Positions 16,941 to 24,535 are shown, counted from the stretch's first letter. The stretch is DNA of 64,000 nucleotides from Pseudomonas alcaligenes (GCF_014490745.1 NZ_LZEU01000001.1:124001-188000), one strand, 5' to 3'. Notes: generated by a model not told the origin, from the letters alone. Program-made: numbers and translations.

Positions 16941-17783
16941 ATGACTGACAGCAAGATCCAGATTCGCCACGTCGACAAGCTGTTCAAGAGCAAGGGCCGA
17001 GAGGTGCAAGCGCTGCAGGATGTCAGCCTGGATATCCGTGGCAACGAATTCATCACCTTCGTCGGCGCTTCCGGCTGCGGCAAGTCGACCCTGCTGCGTA
17101 GCATCGGCGGCCTGGAGCAGCACAGCGCCGGCTCGATCCAGGTCGACGGCGCGCCGATCCACGGCCCCGGCATCGACCGCGCCATGGTGTTCCAGCACTA
17201 CAGCCTGTACCCCTGGCTGACGGTGATGGAGAACATCAAGTTCTGCCGCCAGCTCAAGGTGGTCAGCGACACCGTGCGCAACGATGCCGATGTGGAAGTC
17301 GCCAGCGGCCGCGCCGATGCACTGCTGACCCTGATGGGCCTGTCGGCCTTCGCCAGGGCCTACCCCAACCAGCTCTCCGGCGGCATGCAGCAGCGCGTGG
17401 CGATTGCCCGCGCGCTGATGCCCAAGCCGCAGATCCTGCTGATGGACGAGCCCTTCGGCGCCCTGGATGCGCAGACCCGCGAGGTGATGCACGACCTGAT
17501 CCGCCATGTGCACCGGCTGGAGAAGAGCACCATCCTGTTCGTCACCCACGACGTCGAGGAAGCCATCTACCTCGGCGGCCGCGTGGTGCTGATGGCGCCG
17601 CGTCCGGGGCGCATCGACACCATCTACGAGGTGCCGCTGCCGGCCGAGCGCAATCAGGACATGAAGCTGGCGCCGGAGTTTCTCGCCCTGAAGAAGGAGA
17701 TCCTCGGCCGCATCCGCGAGACCTCGGGGATGAACACCGACCTGGAGCTGCTGGAACAGCTGACCCGCACCGTGCCGGCCTGA
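16941..17783 (+). CDS. ABC transporter ATP-binding protein, NitT/TauT type (SsuB/TauB-like)
   Basis: 280 residues. Walker A GASGCGKST (about 43-51), Q-loop MVFQHYSLYPWLTVMENI, signature LSGGMQQRV, Walker [14 protein letters not shown]-loop VTHDVEEAIYL. Asp-Glu-Pro-Phe-Gly-Ala-Leu-Asp is the typical sequence of the nitrate/sulfonate/taurine branch. It is the last gene of the riboswitch operon; a paired palindrome follows at 17817. Confidence 0.92.
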   Translation: MTDSKIQIRHVDKLFKSKGREVQALQDVSLDIRGNEFITFVGASGCGKSTLLRSIGGLEQHSAGSIQVDGAPIHGPGIDRAMVFQHYSLYPWLTVMENIKFCRQLKVVSDTVRNDADVEVASGRADALLTLMGLSAFARAYPNQLSGGMQQRVAIARALMPKPQILLMDEPFGALDAQTREVMHDLIRHVHRLEKSTILFVTHDVEEAIYLGGRVVLMAPRPGRIDTIYEVPLPAERNQDMKLAPEFLALKKEILGRIRETSGMNTDLELLEQLTRTVPA

Positions 17784-17816
17784 GCGGCTGCTCCGGTACT
17801 GCTGACTTTCAGGCCC

Positions 17817-17905
17817 GTCATCCCCGCGCAGGCGGGGATCCAGGGTGCTTGACGGGAATGCGCCGGGTTGCCGGCCACTGGGTTCCCGCCTGCGCGGGAA
17901 CGACG
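17817..17905. repeat. Paired dRS3-like palindromes
   Basis: GTCATCCCCGCGCAGGCGGG near the 3' end of the riboswitch operon and GGTTCCCGCCTGCGCGGGAA CGAC in inverse orientation 40 bp later. The transcribed region can fold into a long hairpin. It is the second such element in this operon and may mark its 3' end; no U-rich terminator is visible before the next gene. Confidence 0.85.
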
Positions 17906-18010
17906 GTGGTGGAGCGAGTCGCTGCGCTGACACAATCAGCTGCACATGCGCGATGACAAGCCTTGTGCCCTGCGCTAGCGTCTGCGCACCCTCACCAAGG
18001 AGCAACAACG

Positions 18011-18394
18011 ATGATTGGTTACGTGATGCTGGGCGTTGACGATCTGAACAAGGCCCGCGAATTCTACGACCCGCTGCTGGCCAAGCTCGGCGCCGTGCCC
18101 GGCGACTGGAGCAGCGAGCGCAGCACCTTCTATGTGAGCCAGCCGGGCAAGCCGATGTTCGCCATCACCAAGCCGTACGACGGCCAGCCGGCCAGTGCCG
18201 GCAACGGCACCATGGTCGCCCTGCCATGCGCCTCGCCGGCGCTGGTCGATGAAATCTACGCCTGGGTGCTGGCCAACGGCGCCCGCGACGAAGGCGCCCC
18301 GGGCGAGCGCGGCGGCGAAGGCAGCGGTTTCTACGGCTGCTACTTCCGCGATGCGCTGGGCAACAAGCTCTGCGTATTCCACTTCGCGCCCTGA
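18011..18394 (+). CDS. VOC (glyoxalase/bleomycin-resistance) family protein
   Basis: 127 residues, a single two-module vicinal-oxygen-chelate domain. Recognisable segments: MIGYVMLGVDDLNKAREFYD at the N-terminus, FAITKPYDG, and YFRDALGNKLCVFHF at the C-terminus. The usual metal ligands are only partly present (Glu or His at strand ends), so the enzymatic class is open. It has an AAGGAG ribosome site and its own start region downstream of the repeat, thus probably a separate transcription unit, closed by the hairpin at 18401. Confidence 0.82.
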   Translation: MIGYVMLGVDDLNKAREFYDPLLAKLGAVPGDWSSERSTFYVSQPGKPMFAITKPYDGQPASAGNGTMVALPCASPALVDEIYAWVLANGARDEGAPGERGGEGSGFYGCYFRDALGNKLCVFHFAP

Positions 18395-18400
18395 GCGGGC

Positions 18401-18430
18401 GCGGGATCAGGGCGCAAGGCCCTGATCCGC
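18401..18430. terminator. Hairpin between convergent genes
   Basis: GCGGGATCAGGGC / GCCCTGATCCGC around a GCAA-type loop, placed between the plus-strand VOC gene and the minus-strand small gene at 18447. The stem is about 12 bp, with no long U run on either side, so it is a likely bidirectional terminator of moderate strength. Confidence 0.7.
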
Positions 18431-18446
18431 TAGTGGCGGTCGGGCG

Positions 18447-18695
18447 CTAGTTCAGCGCCCGGCCGTGATCCAGATGCTGATCCACCAGCCATTTGCCGTG
18501 GGCCAGTGCCGCGTGCTGGGCGTTGTCCAGCTCGGCGAGAAAGCGCTGCTGCAGCGGCAGCGCCAGGCGCCGGGTAGTGTGCCCGTCGGGTTGGGTGATC
18601 TGGCAGCCGGCAGCCCAGGGCGTGGGAATGCCGGGGTGTTCGACAACGTCGGCGCGGATGGCGTGGTTGCGGTGGGTGCAGTGCAGCGTGGTCAT
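18447..18695 (-). CDS. Small conserved-looking hypothetical protein, 82 aa
   Basis: I do not recognise the family. The start MTTLHCTHRNHAIRADV has a strong GGAGGT ribosome site 6 bp upstream, which supports a real gene. Soluble, with His-rich N-terminus (HCTHRNHAIR), a beta-type central part and a helical C-terminus (LQQRFLAELDNAQHAALAHG). One cysteine and several histidines could bind metal, but no known motif is present. It is convergent with the VOC gene and shares its terminator. Confidence 0.65.
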   Translation of the reverse strand: MTTLHCTHRNHAIRADVVEHPGIPTPWAAGCQITQPDGHTTRRLALPLQQRFLAELDNAQHAALAHGKWLVDQHLDHGRALN

Positions 18696-19019
18696 GGCCG
18701 TACCTCCAGCTGGGCCGCCGGGCGTTGGCGCCCGAGTGCGCGGCGTGGGTGTCAGGCCCACCTTAAGGCACGCAGGCCGCCAGCCTGCTCGTAGCTGACC
18801 AAGGGTCGTGTCCGGCCTTAGCCGATTTGTCGTGGTTGACGCTAAAAAGCCTATGGCCCGGGCCTTTCAGCCTGCAGGCCTGATGGGGTGCGGGCGTGCA
18901 GCTTTTTCCTAGCCAGCGACTACAAAAAACATAATTTCGCGAATCCCCGGCTCTGAACAGAATGCGGCCAACACCCACAGATGGCCGCAACAGCAGAACA
19001 TGCGCCGAGGAAGCAAGCC
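18696..19019 (+). other. Intergenic leader of the monooxygenase operon
   Basis: A 324 bp stretch with no gene. It must contain the divergent promoters for the small gene at 18447 and the monooxygenase at 19020. The only distinctive item is TTTTTCCT at 18903-18910, the 3' part of the 11-mer found before 29377 and 30560, followed by an A-rich patch (ACTACAAAAAACATAATTTC). G+C-rich hairpins occur at 18850-18895; I could not match them to a known riboswitch. Confidence 0.5.
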
Positions 19020-20375
19020 ATGACCGACCTGAATCAAGCCGCCTTCGCGCAGCGCCCAGGCAGCAAGGTTGAACCCGTTGAAATCGACACCCTGGTGGTC
19101 GGTGCCGGCCAGGCCGGCGTGGCCGTCAGCGAGCACCTGAGCGCGCTCGGTGTGCCGCACCTGGTGCTGGAGAAGAACCGCATCGCCGAAGCCTGGCGCA
19201 GCGGGCGCTGGGATTCGCTGGTGGCCAACGGGCCGGTCTGGCACGACCGCTTCCCAGGGCGCGAATTCGACCTCGACGCCGACGCCTTCGCCCCCAAGGA
19301 AATGGTCGCCGATTACTTCGAGGCCTATGCCCGCCAGTTCAACGCACCGATCCGCACCGGCGTGGAAGTGCACAAGGTGGTGCGCAACGCCAACCGCCCC
19401 GGCTTCACCGTCGAGACTTCTGCCGGAGTGATTCAGGCCCGCCGCGTGGTCTCGGCCACCGGGCCGTTCCAGCGCCCGGTGATCCCGCCGATCGCGCCGC
19501 AGGATGAGCGCATCCTGCAGATCCACTCCGCCGCCTACCGCAACCCGCAGCAGCTGCCCGAAGGCGCCGTGCTGGTGGTCGGGGCCGGTTCGTCCGGGGT
19601 GCAGATCGCCGATGAATTGATGCGTTCCGGCCGCCAGGTCTACCTGTCGGTCGGTGCCCACGACCGCCCGCCGCGCAGCTACCGCAACCGTGATTTCTGC
19701 TGGTGGCTGGGCGTGCTCGGCCTGTGGGATCTGGAAGCGGCGCAGCCGGGCAAGGAACACGTGACTATCGCCGTGAGCGGTGCCCGCGGCGGCCAGACCA
19801 TCGACTTCCGCCGCCTGGCCCATGAGGGCATGACCCTGGTCGGCCTGACCAAGGCCTTCAAGGACGGCGTGGTGAGCTTCCAGGACGACCTGGCCGACAA
19901 CCTGGCGCGTGGCGACGAGAACTACCTGTCGCTGCTCGACGCCGCCGATGCCTATATCGCCCGCAACGGCCTGGATCTGCCGGAAGAACCGCAGGCACGG
20001 CAGACCTACGCCGACCCGGCCTGCGTCAGCCAGCCGATCCTCGAACTGGATCTGGCCCAGGCCGGCATCACCTCGATCATCTGGGCCACCGGCTACGCCG
20101 TGGACTTCAGCTGGCTGCAGGTGGATGCCTTCGACGCCAAGGGCAAGCCGCAGCACCAGCGCGGCGTGTCCAGCGAGCCGGGGGTGTACTTCGTCGGCCT
20201 GCCGTGGCTGTCGCGCCGTGGCTCGACCTTTATCTGGGGTGTGTGGCACGACGCCAAGCACATCGCCGGGCACATCGCCACGCAGCGCCAATACGCCGAT
20301 TACCGCGATGCCGCGCAGCGTCAGGCCGACGCCGCGGCAGCCGCCCCCACTGTCAGAACCCTGGGAGTAAGTTGA
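19020..20375 (+). CDS. Flavin-dependent monooxygenase (FMO/CzcO-like)
   Basis: 451 residues. FAD-binding GAGQAG at 28-33, then RSGRWDSLVANGPVWHDRFP (typical of this branch), a second Rossmann site VVGAGSSG for NADPH (about 195), an FMO-like ILQIHSAAY segment, and a C-terminal WATGYAVDFSWLQ. Cytoplasmic enzyme that would hydroxylate or oxidise a small N-, S- or C-nucleophile. I prefer MTDLNQ (19020, GAGGAAG ribosome site) to the in-frame ATG at 18981. Translationally coupled (TGATG) to a RidA gene, and followed by DUF1028 and an M20 deacylase, so it starts a four-gene catabolic operon. Confidence 0.85.
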   Translation: MTDLNQAAFAQRPGSKVEPVEIDTLVVGAGQAGVAVSEHLSALGVPHLVLEKNRIAEAWRSGRWDSLVANGPVWHDRFPGREFDLDADAFAPKEMVADYFEAYARQFNAPIRTGVEVHKVVRNANRPGFTVETSAGVIQARRVVSATGPFQRPVIPPIAPQDERILQIHSAAYRNPQQLPEGAVLVVGAGSSGVQIADELMRSGRQVYLSVGAHDRPPRSYRNRDFCWWLGVLGLWDLEAAQPGKEHVTIAVSGARGGQTIDFRRLAHEGMTLVGLTKAFKDGVVSFQDDLADNLARGDENYLSLLDAADAYIARNGLDLPEEPQARQTYADPACVSQPILELDLAQAGITSIIWATGYAVDFSWLQVDAFDAKGKPQHQRGVSSEPGVYFVGLPWLSRRGSTFIWGVWHDAKHIAGHIATQRQYADYRDAAQRQADAAAAAPTVRTLGVS

Positions 20376-20797
20376 TGCCTACCCACACCCGCATTCGCAT
20401 GTTCAACACCAAGGACACCTACCCCAACCAGTCCCTGGACAACGACCTGTGCCAGGCCGTGCGCGCCGGCAACACGGTGTACGTGCGCGGCCAGGTCGGC
20501 ACCGACTTCAACGGCAACCTGGTCGGCCTCGGCGACCCGGCGGCCCAGGCCGAGCAGGCGATGAAGAACGTCAAGCAACTGCTCGAAGAGGCCGGCAGCG
20601 ACCTCAGCCATATCGTCAAGACCACCACCTACATCATCGACCCGCGCTACCGCGAGCCGGTCTACCGCGAAGTCGGCAAATGGCTCAAGGGCGTGTTCCC
20701 GATCTCCACCGGCCTGGTGGTGTCGGCCCTCGGCCAGCCGCAGTGGCTGATGGAAATCGATGTGATCGCGGTCATCCCGGATGACTGGAATCAGTAA
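20375..20797 (+). CDS. RidA/YjgF family protein
   Basis: 140 residues, a full-length Rid domain. Typical features: start of the fold at NTVYVRGQVGTDFNGNLVG, LLEEAGSDLSHIVKTTTYI, and a C-terminal LMEIDVIAVI. The usual substrate-binding Arg seen in true RidA (in the R.P segment near the C-terminus) is not obvious, which places it in one of the Rid subfamilies without proven imine deaminase activity. Trimeric enzymes of this kind hydrolyse reactive enamine/imine intermediates. Coupled to the FMO gene, it could process an unstable product of that oxidation. Confidence 0.86.
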   Translation: MPTHTRIRMFNTKDTYPNQSLDNDLCQAVRAGNTVYVRGQVGTDFNGNLVGLGDPAAQAEQAMKNVKQLLEEAGSDLSHIVKTTTYIIDPRYREPVYREVGKWLKGVFPISTGLVVSALGQPQWLMEIDVIAVIPDDWNQ

Positions 20798-20806
20798 GGA
20801 GCGTCC

Positions 20807-21481
20807 ATGACCTTTTCCATCGTCGGCCGCTGCGCCGAGACTGGCCAGCTGGGCATCGCCATCAGCTCGTCGAGCATCGCCGTCGGCGCCCGCTGCCCCT
20901 GGCTGCGCGCCGGGGTCGGTGCGGTGGCCACGCAGAACATCACCCTGCCGGCCCTCGGCCCGCAGGTGCTCGATCTGCTGGAAGCCGGCCTGGAGCCCTC
21001 GGCCGCTCTGGACAAGGCCCTGGGCAGCAACGGCTACGGCCAGTTCCGCCAGGTCACGGTGGTCGATAGCCACGGCGCTACCGCGCTGTTCACCGGTAGC
21101 GAGGCCCTAGGTGTGCACCATGCGCGGGCCGGCGAGCAGTGCGTGGCGGCCGGCAACCTGCTGAGCTCTCCGGGCGTGATCGACGCCATGGTCATCGCCT
21201 TCGAGCAGGCCGGCGGCTGCCTGGCCGAGCGCCTGCTGGCGGCCATGCAGGCGGCGCTGGACGCCGGCGGCGAAGCCGGCCCGGTGCATTCGGCGGCGCT
21301 CAAGGTGGTGGGCGAGCTGGTCTGGCCGATCATCGACCTGCGCGTCGACTGGGCCGAGCAGGATCCCATCGGCGAGCTGGCCGGCCTCTGGCGTGCCTAC
21401 CAGCCGCAGATGCAGGATTACATCACCCGCGCCCTCGACCCGACCCAGGCGCCGAGCTACGGCGTGCCGGGCGACGAGTAA
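20807..21481 (+). CDS. DUF1028 family protein
   Basis: 224 residues. MTFSIVGRCAETGQLGIAIS at the N-terminus and ARCPWLRAGVGAVATQ are diagnostic of DUF1028, a family with an Ntn-hydrolase-like fold whose activity is not established. No signal peptide. It is 9 bp downstream of the RidA gene with a GGAG ribosome site. Co-occurrence with RidA and an M20 peptidase suggests an amide-cleaving step. Confidence 0.85.
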   Translation: MTFSIVGRCAETGQLGIAISSSSIAVGARCPWLRAGVGAVATQNITLPALGPQVLDLLEAGLEPSAALDKALGSNGYGQFRQVTVVDSHGATALFTGSEALGVHHARAGEQCVAAGNLLSSPGVIDAMVIAFEQAGGCLAERLLAAMQAALDAGGEAGPVHSAALKVVGELVWPIIDLRVDWAEQDPIGELAGLWRAYQPQMQDYITRALDPTQAPSYGVPGDE

Positions 21482-21489
21482 GCTTCGAA

Positions 21490-21528
21490 CCACCCCCTCT
21501 CCCTCCGGGAGAGGGCCGGGGTGAGGGG
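21490..21528. repeat. CCCTCTCCC-type palindromic repeat
   Basis: CCCCCTCTCCCTCCGGGAGA GGG followed by CCGGGGTGAGGGG, the same element as at 3199. It is located within the operon, between the DUF1028 gene and the M20 gene. Confidence 0.8.
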
Positions 21529-21557
21529 CAACCCCGCCCACCACGGAGATACCTGGC

Positions 21558-22715
21558 ATGTCCGACAGCCGCGCCCTGCTGGCAAAACTGATCGCCTTCG
21601 ACACCACCAGCCGCGAGTCCAACCTGGCGCTGATCGAGTTCGTCCGCGACTACCTGGCCGGCTTTGGCATCGCCAGCCAGCTGCTATTCAACGCCGAGCG
21701 CACCAAGGCCAACCTGCACGCGCGCCTGGGCCCGAGCGGGGCGGGCGGGGTGATGCTGTCCGGGCATAGCGACGTGGTGCCGGCCGACGGCCAGGCCTGG
21801 AGCGTGCCGCCGTTCCAGCTCAGCGAGCGCGACGGCAAGCTCTACGGCCGTGGTACGGCGGACATGAAGGGCTATATCGCCTGCGTGCTGGCCGCCGTGC
21901 CGGCCTTGCTCGCCCAGCCGCTGCGCCTGCCGCTGCATATCGCCATCTCCTACGACGAGGAAGTCGGCTGCCTCGGCGTGCGCAGCCTGGTCGAACAACT
22001 GCGCGCCAGCCCCGAGCGCCCGGCCATCTGCATCATCGGTGAACCGACCGAGATGCGCCCGGTGCTCGGCCACAAGGGCAAGCTGGCGATGCGCTGCCAG
22101 GTGCACGGCGCCGCCTGCCACTCGGCCTATGCGCCGCAGGGCGTCAACGCCATCGAGTACGCGGCGCGGCTGATCGGCAAGCTCGGCGAAATCGGCCAGC
22201 GCCTGGCCGCGCCGGAACGCCACGACGCCCGCTTCGACCCACCCTACTCGACGGTGCAGACCGGCGTGATCAGCGGTGGCCGTGCCCTCAACATCGTGCC
22301 TGCCGAATGCCAGTTCGACTTCGAAGTGCGCGCCCTGCCGGCGGATGACCCGCAACAGGTGGCGGAGGAGCTGCAGGACTATGCCGCGCGTGAACTGCTG
22401 CCGCGCATGCAGGCGGTGCAGGCCGACACGGCGATCCGCTTCACCCCGCTGAGCGCCTACCCCGGCCTGTTCACCGACGCCCGCAGCGAAGCCGCCGAAC
22501 TGCTGGCCCTGCTCAGTGGCTCGCGGGATTTTTCCACCGTGGCCTTCGGCACCGAAGGCGGCCTGTTCGACGAAGCCGGCATCGCCACCGTGATCTGCGG
22601 CCCCGGCAGCATGGAGCAGGGCCACAAGCCGGACGAATACGTCAGCCTCGATCAACTGGCCCAGTGCGACGCCATGCTGGCGCGGCTGGTGGCATGGCTG
22701 CAGCAGACGGCCTGA
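21558..22715 (+). CDS. M20 family deacylase (acetylornithine deacetylase-like)
   Basis: 385 residues. Zinc ligands: His in LSGHSDVVP, bridging Asp in YGRGTADMKGY, Glu pair in SYDEEVG, and the downstream Glu in GEPTEM. The dimerisation domain lies about residues 180-290, and the final His in GSMEQGHKPDEYVS is present. This is the ArgE/DapE type that removes an acyl group from an amino acid. The protein may not be biosynthetic ArgE, because it sits in an FMO-RidA-DUF1028 operon and not with arginine genes. A truncated copy of its C-terminal region lies at 23366. Confidence 0.88.
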   Translation: MSDSRALLAKLIAFDTTSRESNLALIEFVRDYLAGFGIASQLLFNAERTKANLHARLGPSGAGGVMLSGHSDVVPADGQAWSVPPFQLSERDGKLYGRGTADMKGYIACVLAAVPALLAQPLRLPLHIAISYDEEVGCLGVRSLVEQLRASPERPAICIIGEPTEMRPVLGHKGKLAMRCQVHGAACHSAYAPQGVNAIEYAARLIGKLGEIGQRLAAPERHDARFDPPYSTVQTGVISGGRALNIVPAECQFDFEVRALPADDPQQVAEELQDYAARELLPRMQAVQADTAIRFTPLSAYPGLFTDARSEAAELLALLSGSRDFSTVAFGTEGGLFDEAGIATVICGPGSMEQGHKPDEYVSLDQLAQCDAMLARLVAWLQQTA

Positions 22716-22794
22716 ACCGATCACCTGTAGGCTATTCGCAGCTAGGCTTGCTGCTGTCCATCACCCGGGACGGCCCATCGGCTGCGGATACGCC

Positions 22795-23346
22795 ATGACT
22801 ACCAACGCAAACCGCTCCACCTTCAGCGCGACCTTGCGCCGTCCCGCCAAGCCCGGCGGCGATGCCTTCTGGGCCTTCGTCGTGCTGCCCGAGGCAGTGA
22901 GTGCCGAGTTGCCCCGCCGCGGCCGGGTAACGGTGGCGGTGTCGCTCGCCGACCAGCAGTTCCAGGCCACCCTCGAGCCGGACGGCCAGCTCAGCCACTG
23001 GTTGCCGCTCAGCCGGCAGCTGTGCGAGGCGGCCGGAGTGACGGCCGGCGACAGCGTCACCCTGGAGCTCATGACCCTGGCGCAGGAGCCGGAGCCCGAG
23101 GTTCCTGCCGATCTGCACGAGGCCCTGCAGGCCGCCCCGGCGGCGCTGGCGGTGTGGCAGGCGACCACCACCCTCGCGCGCCTGGACTGGATTCACTGGA
23201 TCACCTCCGCCAAGCAGCCCAAGACCCGCGCCAAGCGCATCGCCGATGCCTGCGACATGCTGGCCTCCGGCAAGAAACGTGTGTGCTGCTTCGATCCTTC
23301 CGGCTACTACAGCAAGGCCTTTTGCGTACCCGAAGCGGCGGAATAA
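22795..23346 (+). CDS. DUF1905/YdeI family protein (OmpD-associated type)
   Basis: 183 residues. N-terminal DUF1905 beta-barrel (about 5-95, with GGDAFWAFVVLPEAV), then a C-terminal YdeI-like bacteriocin-protection helix-rich segment (WIHWITSAKQPKTRAKRIAD). Cytoplasmic; function in the family is only loosely described. An ATG preceded by a weak ribosome site follows an 80 bp gap after the M20 gene, so it is possibly separate from that operon. Confidence 0.78.
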   Translation: MTTNANRSTFSATLRRPAKPGGDAFWAFVVLPEAVSAELPRRGRVTVAVSLADQQFQATLEPDGQLSHWLPLSRQLCEAAGVTAGDSVTLELMTLAQEPEPEVPADLHEALQAAPAALAVWQATTTLARLDWIHWITSAKQPKTRAKRIADACDMLASGKKRVCCFDPSGYYSKAFCVPEAAE

Positions 23347-23365
23347 GCCCGCTGCAGAGCCGTGT

Positions 23366-23433
23366 GTCCTGTTCGATGAGGCCGGCATCGCCACCGTGAT
23401 CTGTGGCCCCGGCAGCATGGGCCAAGGCTGCTC
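23366..23433 (+). pseudogene. Fragment of an M20 deacylase gene
   Basis: A 68 bp stretch almost identical to 22557-22624 of the intact M20 gene; translated it reads LFDEAGIATVICGPGSMGQG against LFDEAGIATVICGPGSMEQG. Nothing of the gene remains on either side. Substitutions are mostly silent third-position changes (GAC to GAT, GAA to GAG, TGC to TGT). It is therefore an old duplicate, or a relic of a related copy, and not a sequencing artefact. Confidence 0.85.
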
Positions 23434-23448
23434 AACGCTAAAGCGGCT

Positions 23449-23575
23449 GTCGGAATGACGGAGTGAGAGGAATAACTCCGCGCCATACCCCCTACCTCGT
23501 CATTCCCGCGCAGGCGGGACAGCGGCTTTATCGCTGAACAGCGCTTGCGCTGGCCTGAAGGGGAATCATCCAGCA
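23449..23575. repeat. Composite repeat, left flank of the GIY-YIG gene
   Basis: The first 60 bp (23449-23512) are the near-perfect reverse complement of 24040-24102. They contain GAATGACGGAGTGAGAGG, ACTCCGCGCCATACC and CGTCATTCCCGCGCAGGCGG. The right part (CTGAACAGCGCTTGCGCTGG) is homologous to 5262-5305 in reverse orientation. This makes it a mosaic of two repeat modules. Confidence 0.85.
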
Positions 23576-23637
23576 GCGCCAGCGCCAGACCTGCAGAAGA
23601 ATCGGCCAGCCTTGTGCCAACCTCACGGCCCCAAGAC

Positions 23638-23931
23638 CTACCTCACAATCTCCTCCCACAAGTCCCGCCACTCAGGATTGCTCGCCTCGATCAACCTCAG
23701 CTTCCACTCCCGTCGCCATTTCTTCAGCTGCTTCTCCCGCTCAATGGCGCCAGGCATGGACTCATGCATTTCGTAGTAGACCAACTGATGCACGTCATAG
23801 CGCTGCGTGAAGCCTTCGATACAGCCATCACGGTGTTCCCAGATACGTTTGATCAGGTCGCTGGTTACGCCAACGGAGAGCGTTCCATTGCGCTGGCTGG
23901 CGAGAATGTAAACGGCAGGTCCTTTAAGCAT
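23638..23931 (-). CDS. Small GIY-YIG domain protein with degenerate YIG motif
   Basis: 97 residues, a single GIY-YIG fold. VYILASQRNGTLSVGVTSDL corresponds to the GIY...YIG strands; the second motif reads SVG, so its Tyr is replaced by Ser. The Arg in LIKRIWEHR and the Glu in GAIEREKQLKKWRREWK are retained. Proteins of this size are stand-alone nuclease-like domains of unclear function. Loss of the YIG tyrosine may reduce or abolish cleavage. The gene lies between composite palindromic repeats in inverted orientation (23449-23575 and 24021-24113). I recall such genes often lying near repeats of this type. Confidence 0.82.
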   Translation of the reverse strand: MLKGPAVYILASQRNGTLSVGVTSDLIKRIWEHRDGCIEGFTQRYDVHQLVYYEMHESMPGAIEREKQLKKWRREWKLRLIEASNPEWRDLWEEIVR

Positions 23932-24020
23932 GGCTGTCCTTCCTGGACGTTGTTGTTCCTTCGGCAGCGCCTTGAGTGGCTGGAGAGTTTTGTATCAAGG
24001 CAGGCTCTGGAGTTGCCAAC

Positions 24021-24113
24021 CTGGATTCCCGCCTCCGCGGGAATGACGAGGTAGGAGGTATGGCGCGGAGTTATGCCTCTCACTCCGTCATTCCCGCGAA
24101 GGCGGGAATCCAG
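24021..24113. repeat. Paired dRS3-like palindromes, right flank of the GIY-YIG gene
   Basis: Outer palindromes CTGGATTCCCGCCTCCGCGG and, at the other end, CGTCATTCCCGCGAAGGCGG ...AATCCAG, enclosing GACGAGGTAGGAGGTATGGC and CGGAGTTATGCCTCTCAC. The enclosed part is the inverse of 23449-23512. The element ends 18 bp before the MAPEG gene stop. Confidence 0.88.
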
Positions 24114-24130
24114 TGGCCCGGCACAGATAT

Positions 24131-24535
24131 CTACCCAGCCATCCACACCTGCAGTACCACCGCCCAAAGCCCAAGCACAGCCAGAAAATTGATCGTGAAC
24201 ACCAACCCGCGCAACCGAACATTGCTGGTGAATATCTGCACGCCACTATGCAACAACCGCCCACCGATAAACACCCAGGCCAGCACCACCGCCGCGGCAC
24301 TATCCACCTGCGCCTGGATCAGCAGCAGACAGGCCGCATAGAAAAACAGCGGCCACTCGAACTGGTTGGACAGATTGGCGCTGATGCGCGGCTCGATCAT
24401 CGCCCAGGGATTGGAACCATCCGCCCGCTGGCCAATACCCCAGATCTTCGGTGCGCGGGCAATGGTGAGCAGCACATAGAGCAGAGCGGCGAGTGCTACG
24501 TGGGCGGCCATGGGCAGAAGCAGGGGGCTTGGCAT
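24131..24535 (-). CDS. MAPEG family membrane protein
   Basis: 134 residues, four predicted membrane helices. The MAPEG hallmark lies in the region RISANLSNQFEWPLFFYAAC (conserved Asn and Glu/Phe of the RxxxNxxE type), followed by FIGGRLLHSGVQI. MAPEG proteins include glutathione transferases and eicosanoid enzymes; bacterial members are mostly uncharacterised inner-membrane proteins. It lies alone on the minus strand between the repeat at 24021 and a degraded gene. Confidence 0.82.
   Translation of the reverse strand: MPSPLLLPMAAHVALAALLYVLLTIARAPKIWGIGQRADGSNPWAMIEPRISANLSNQFEWPLFFYAACLLLIQAQVDSAAAVVLAWVFIGGRLLHSGVQIFTSNVRLRGLVFTINFLAVLGLWAVVLQVWMAG

Noticed and set aside
23449-24113. A CRISPR array, suggested by repeated ATTCCCGCG units.
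   Set aside because: Only two to four copies per locus in inverted orientation, without regular spacers and without cas genes.
24088-24341. Short frames on both strands inside the MAPEG gene and adjacent repeat.
   Set aside because: They overlap the palindromes or the MAPEG coding frame and have no ribosome sites.
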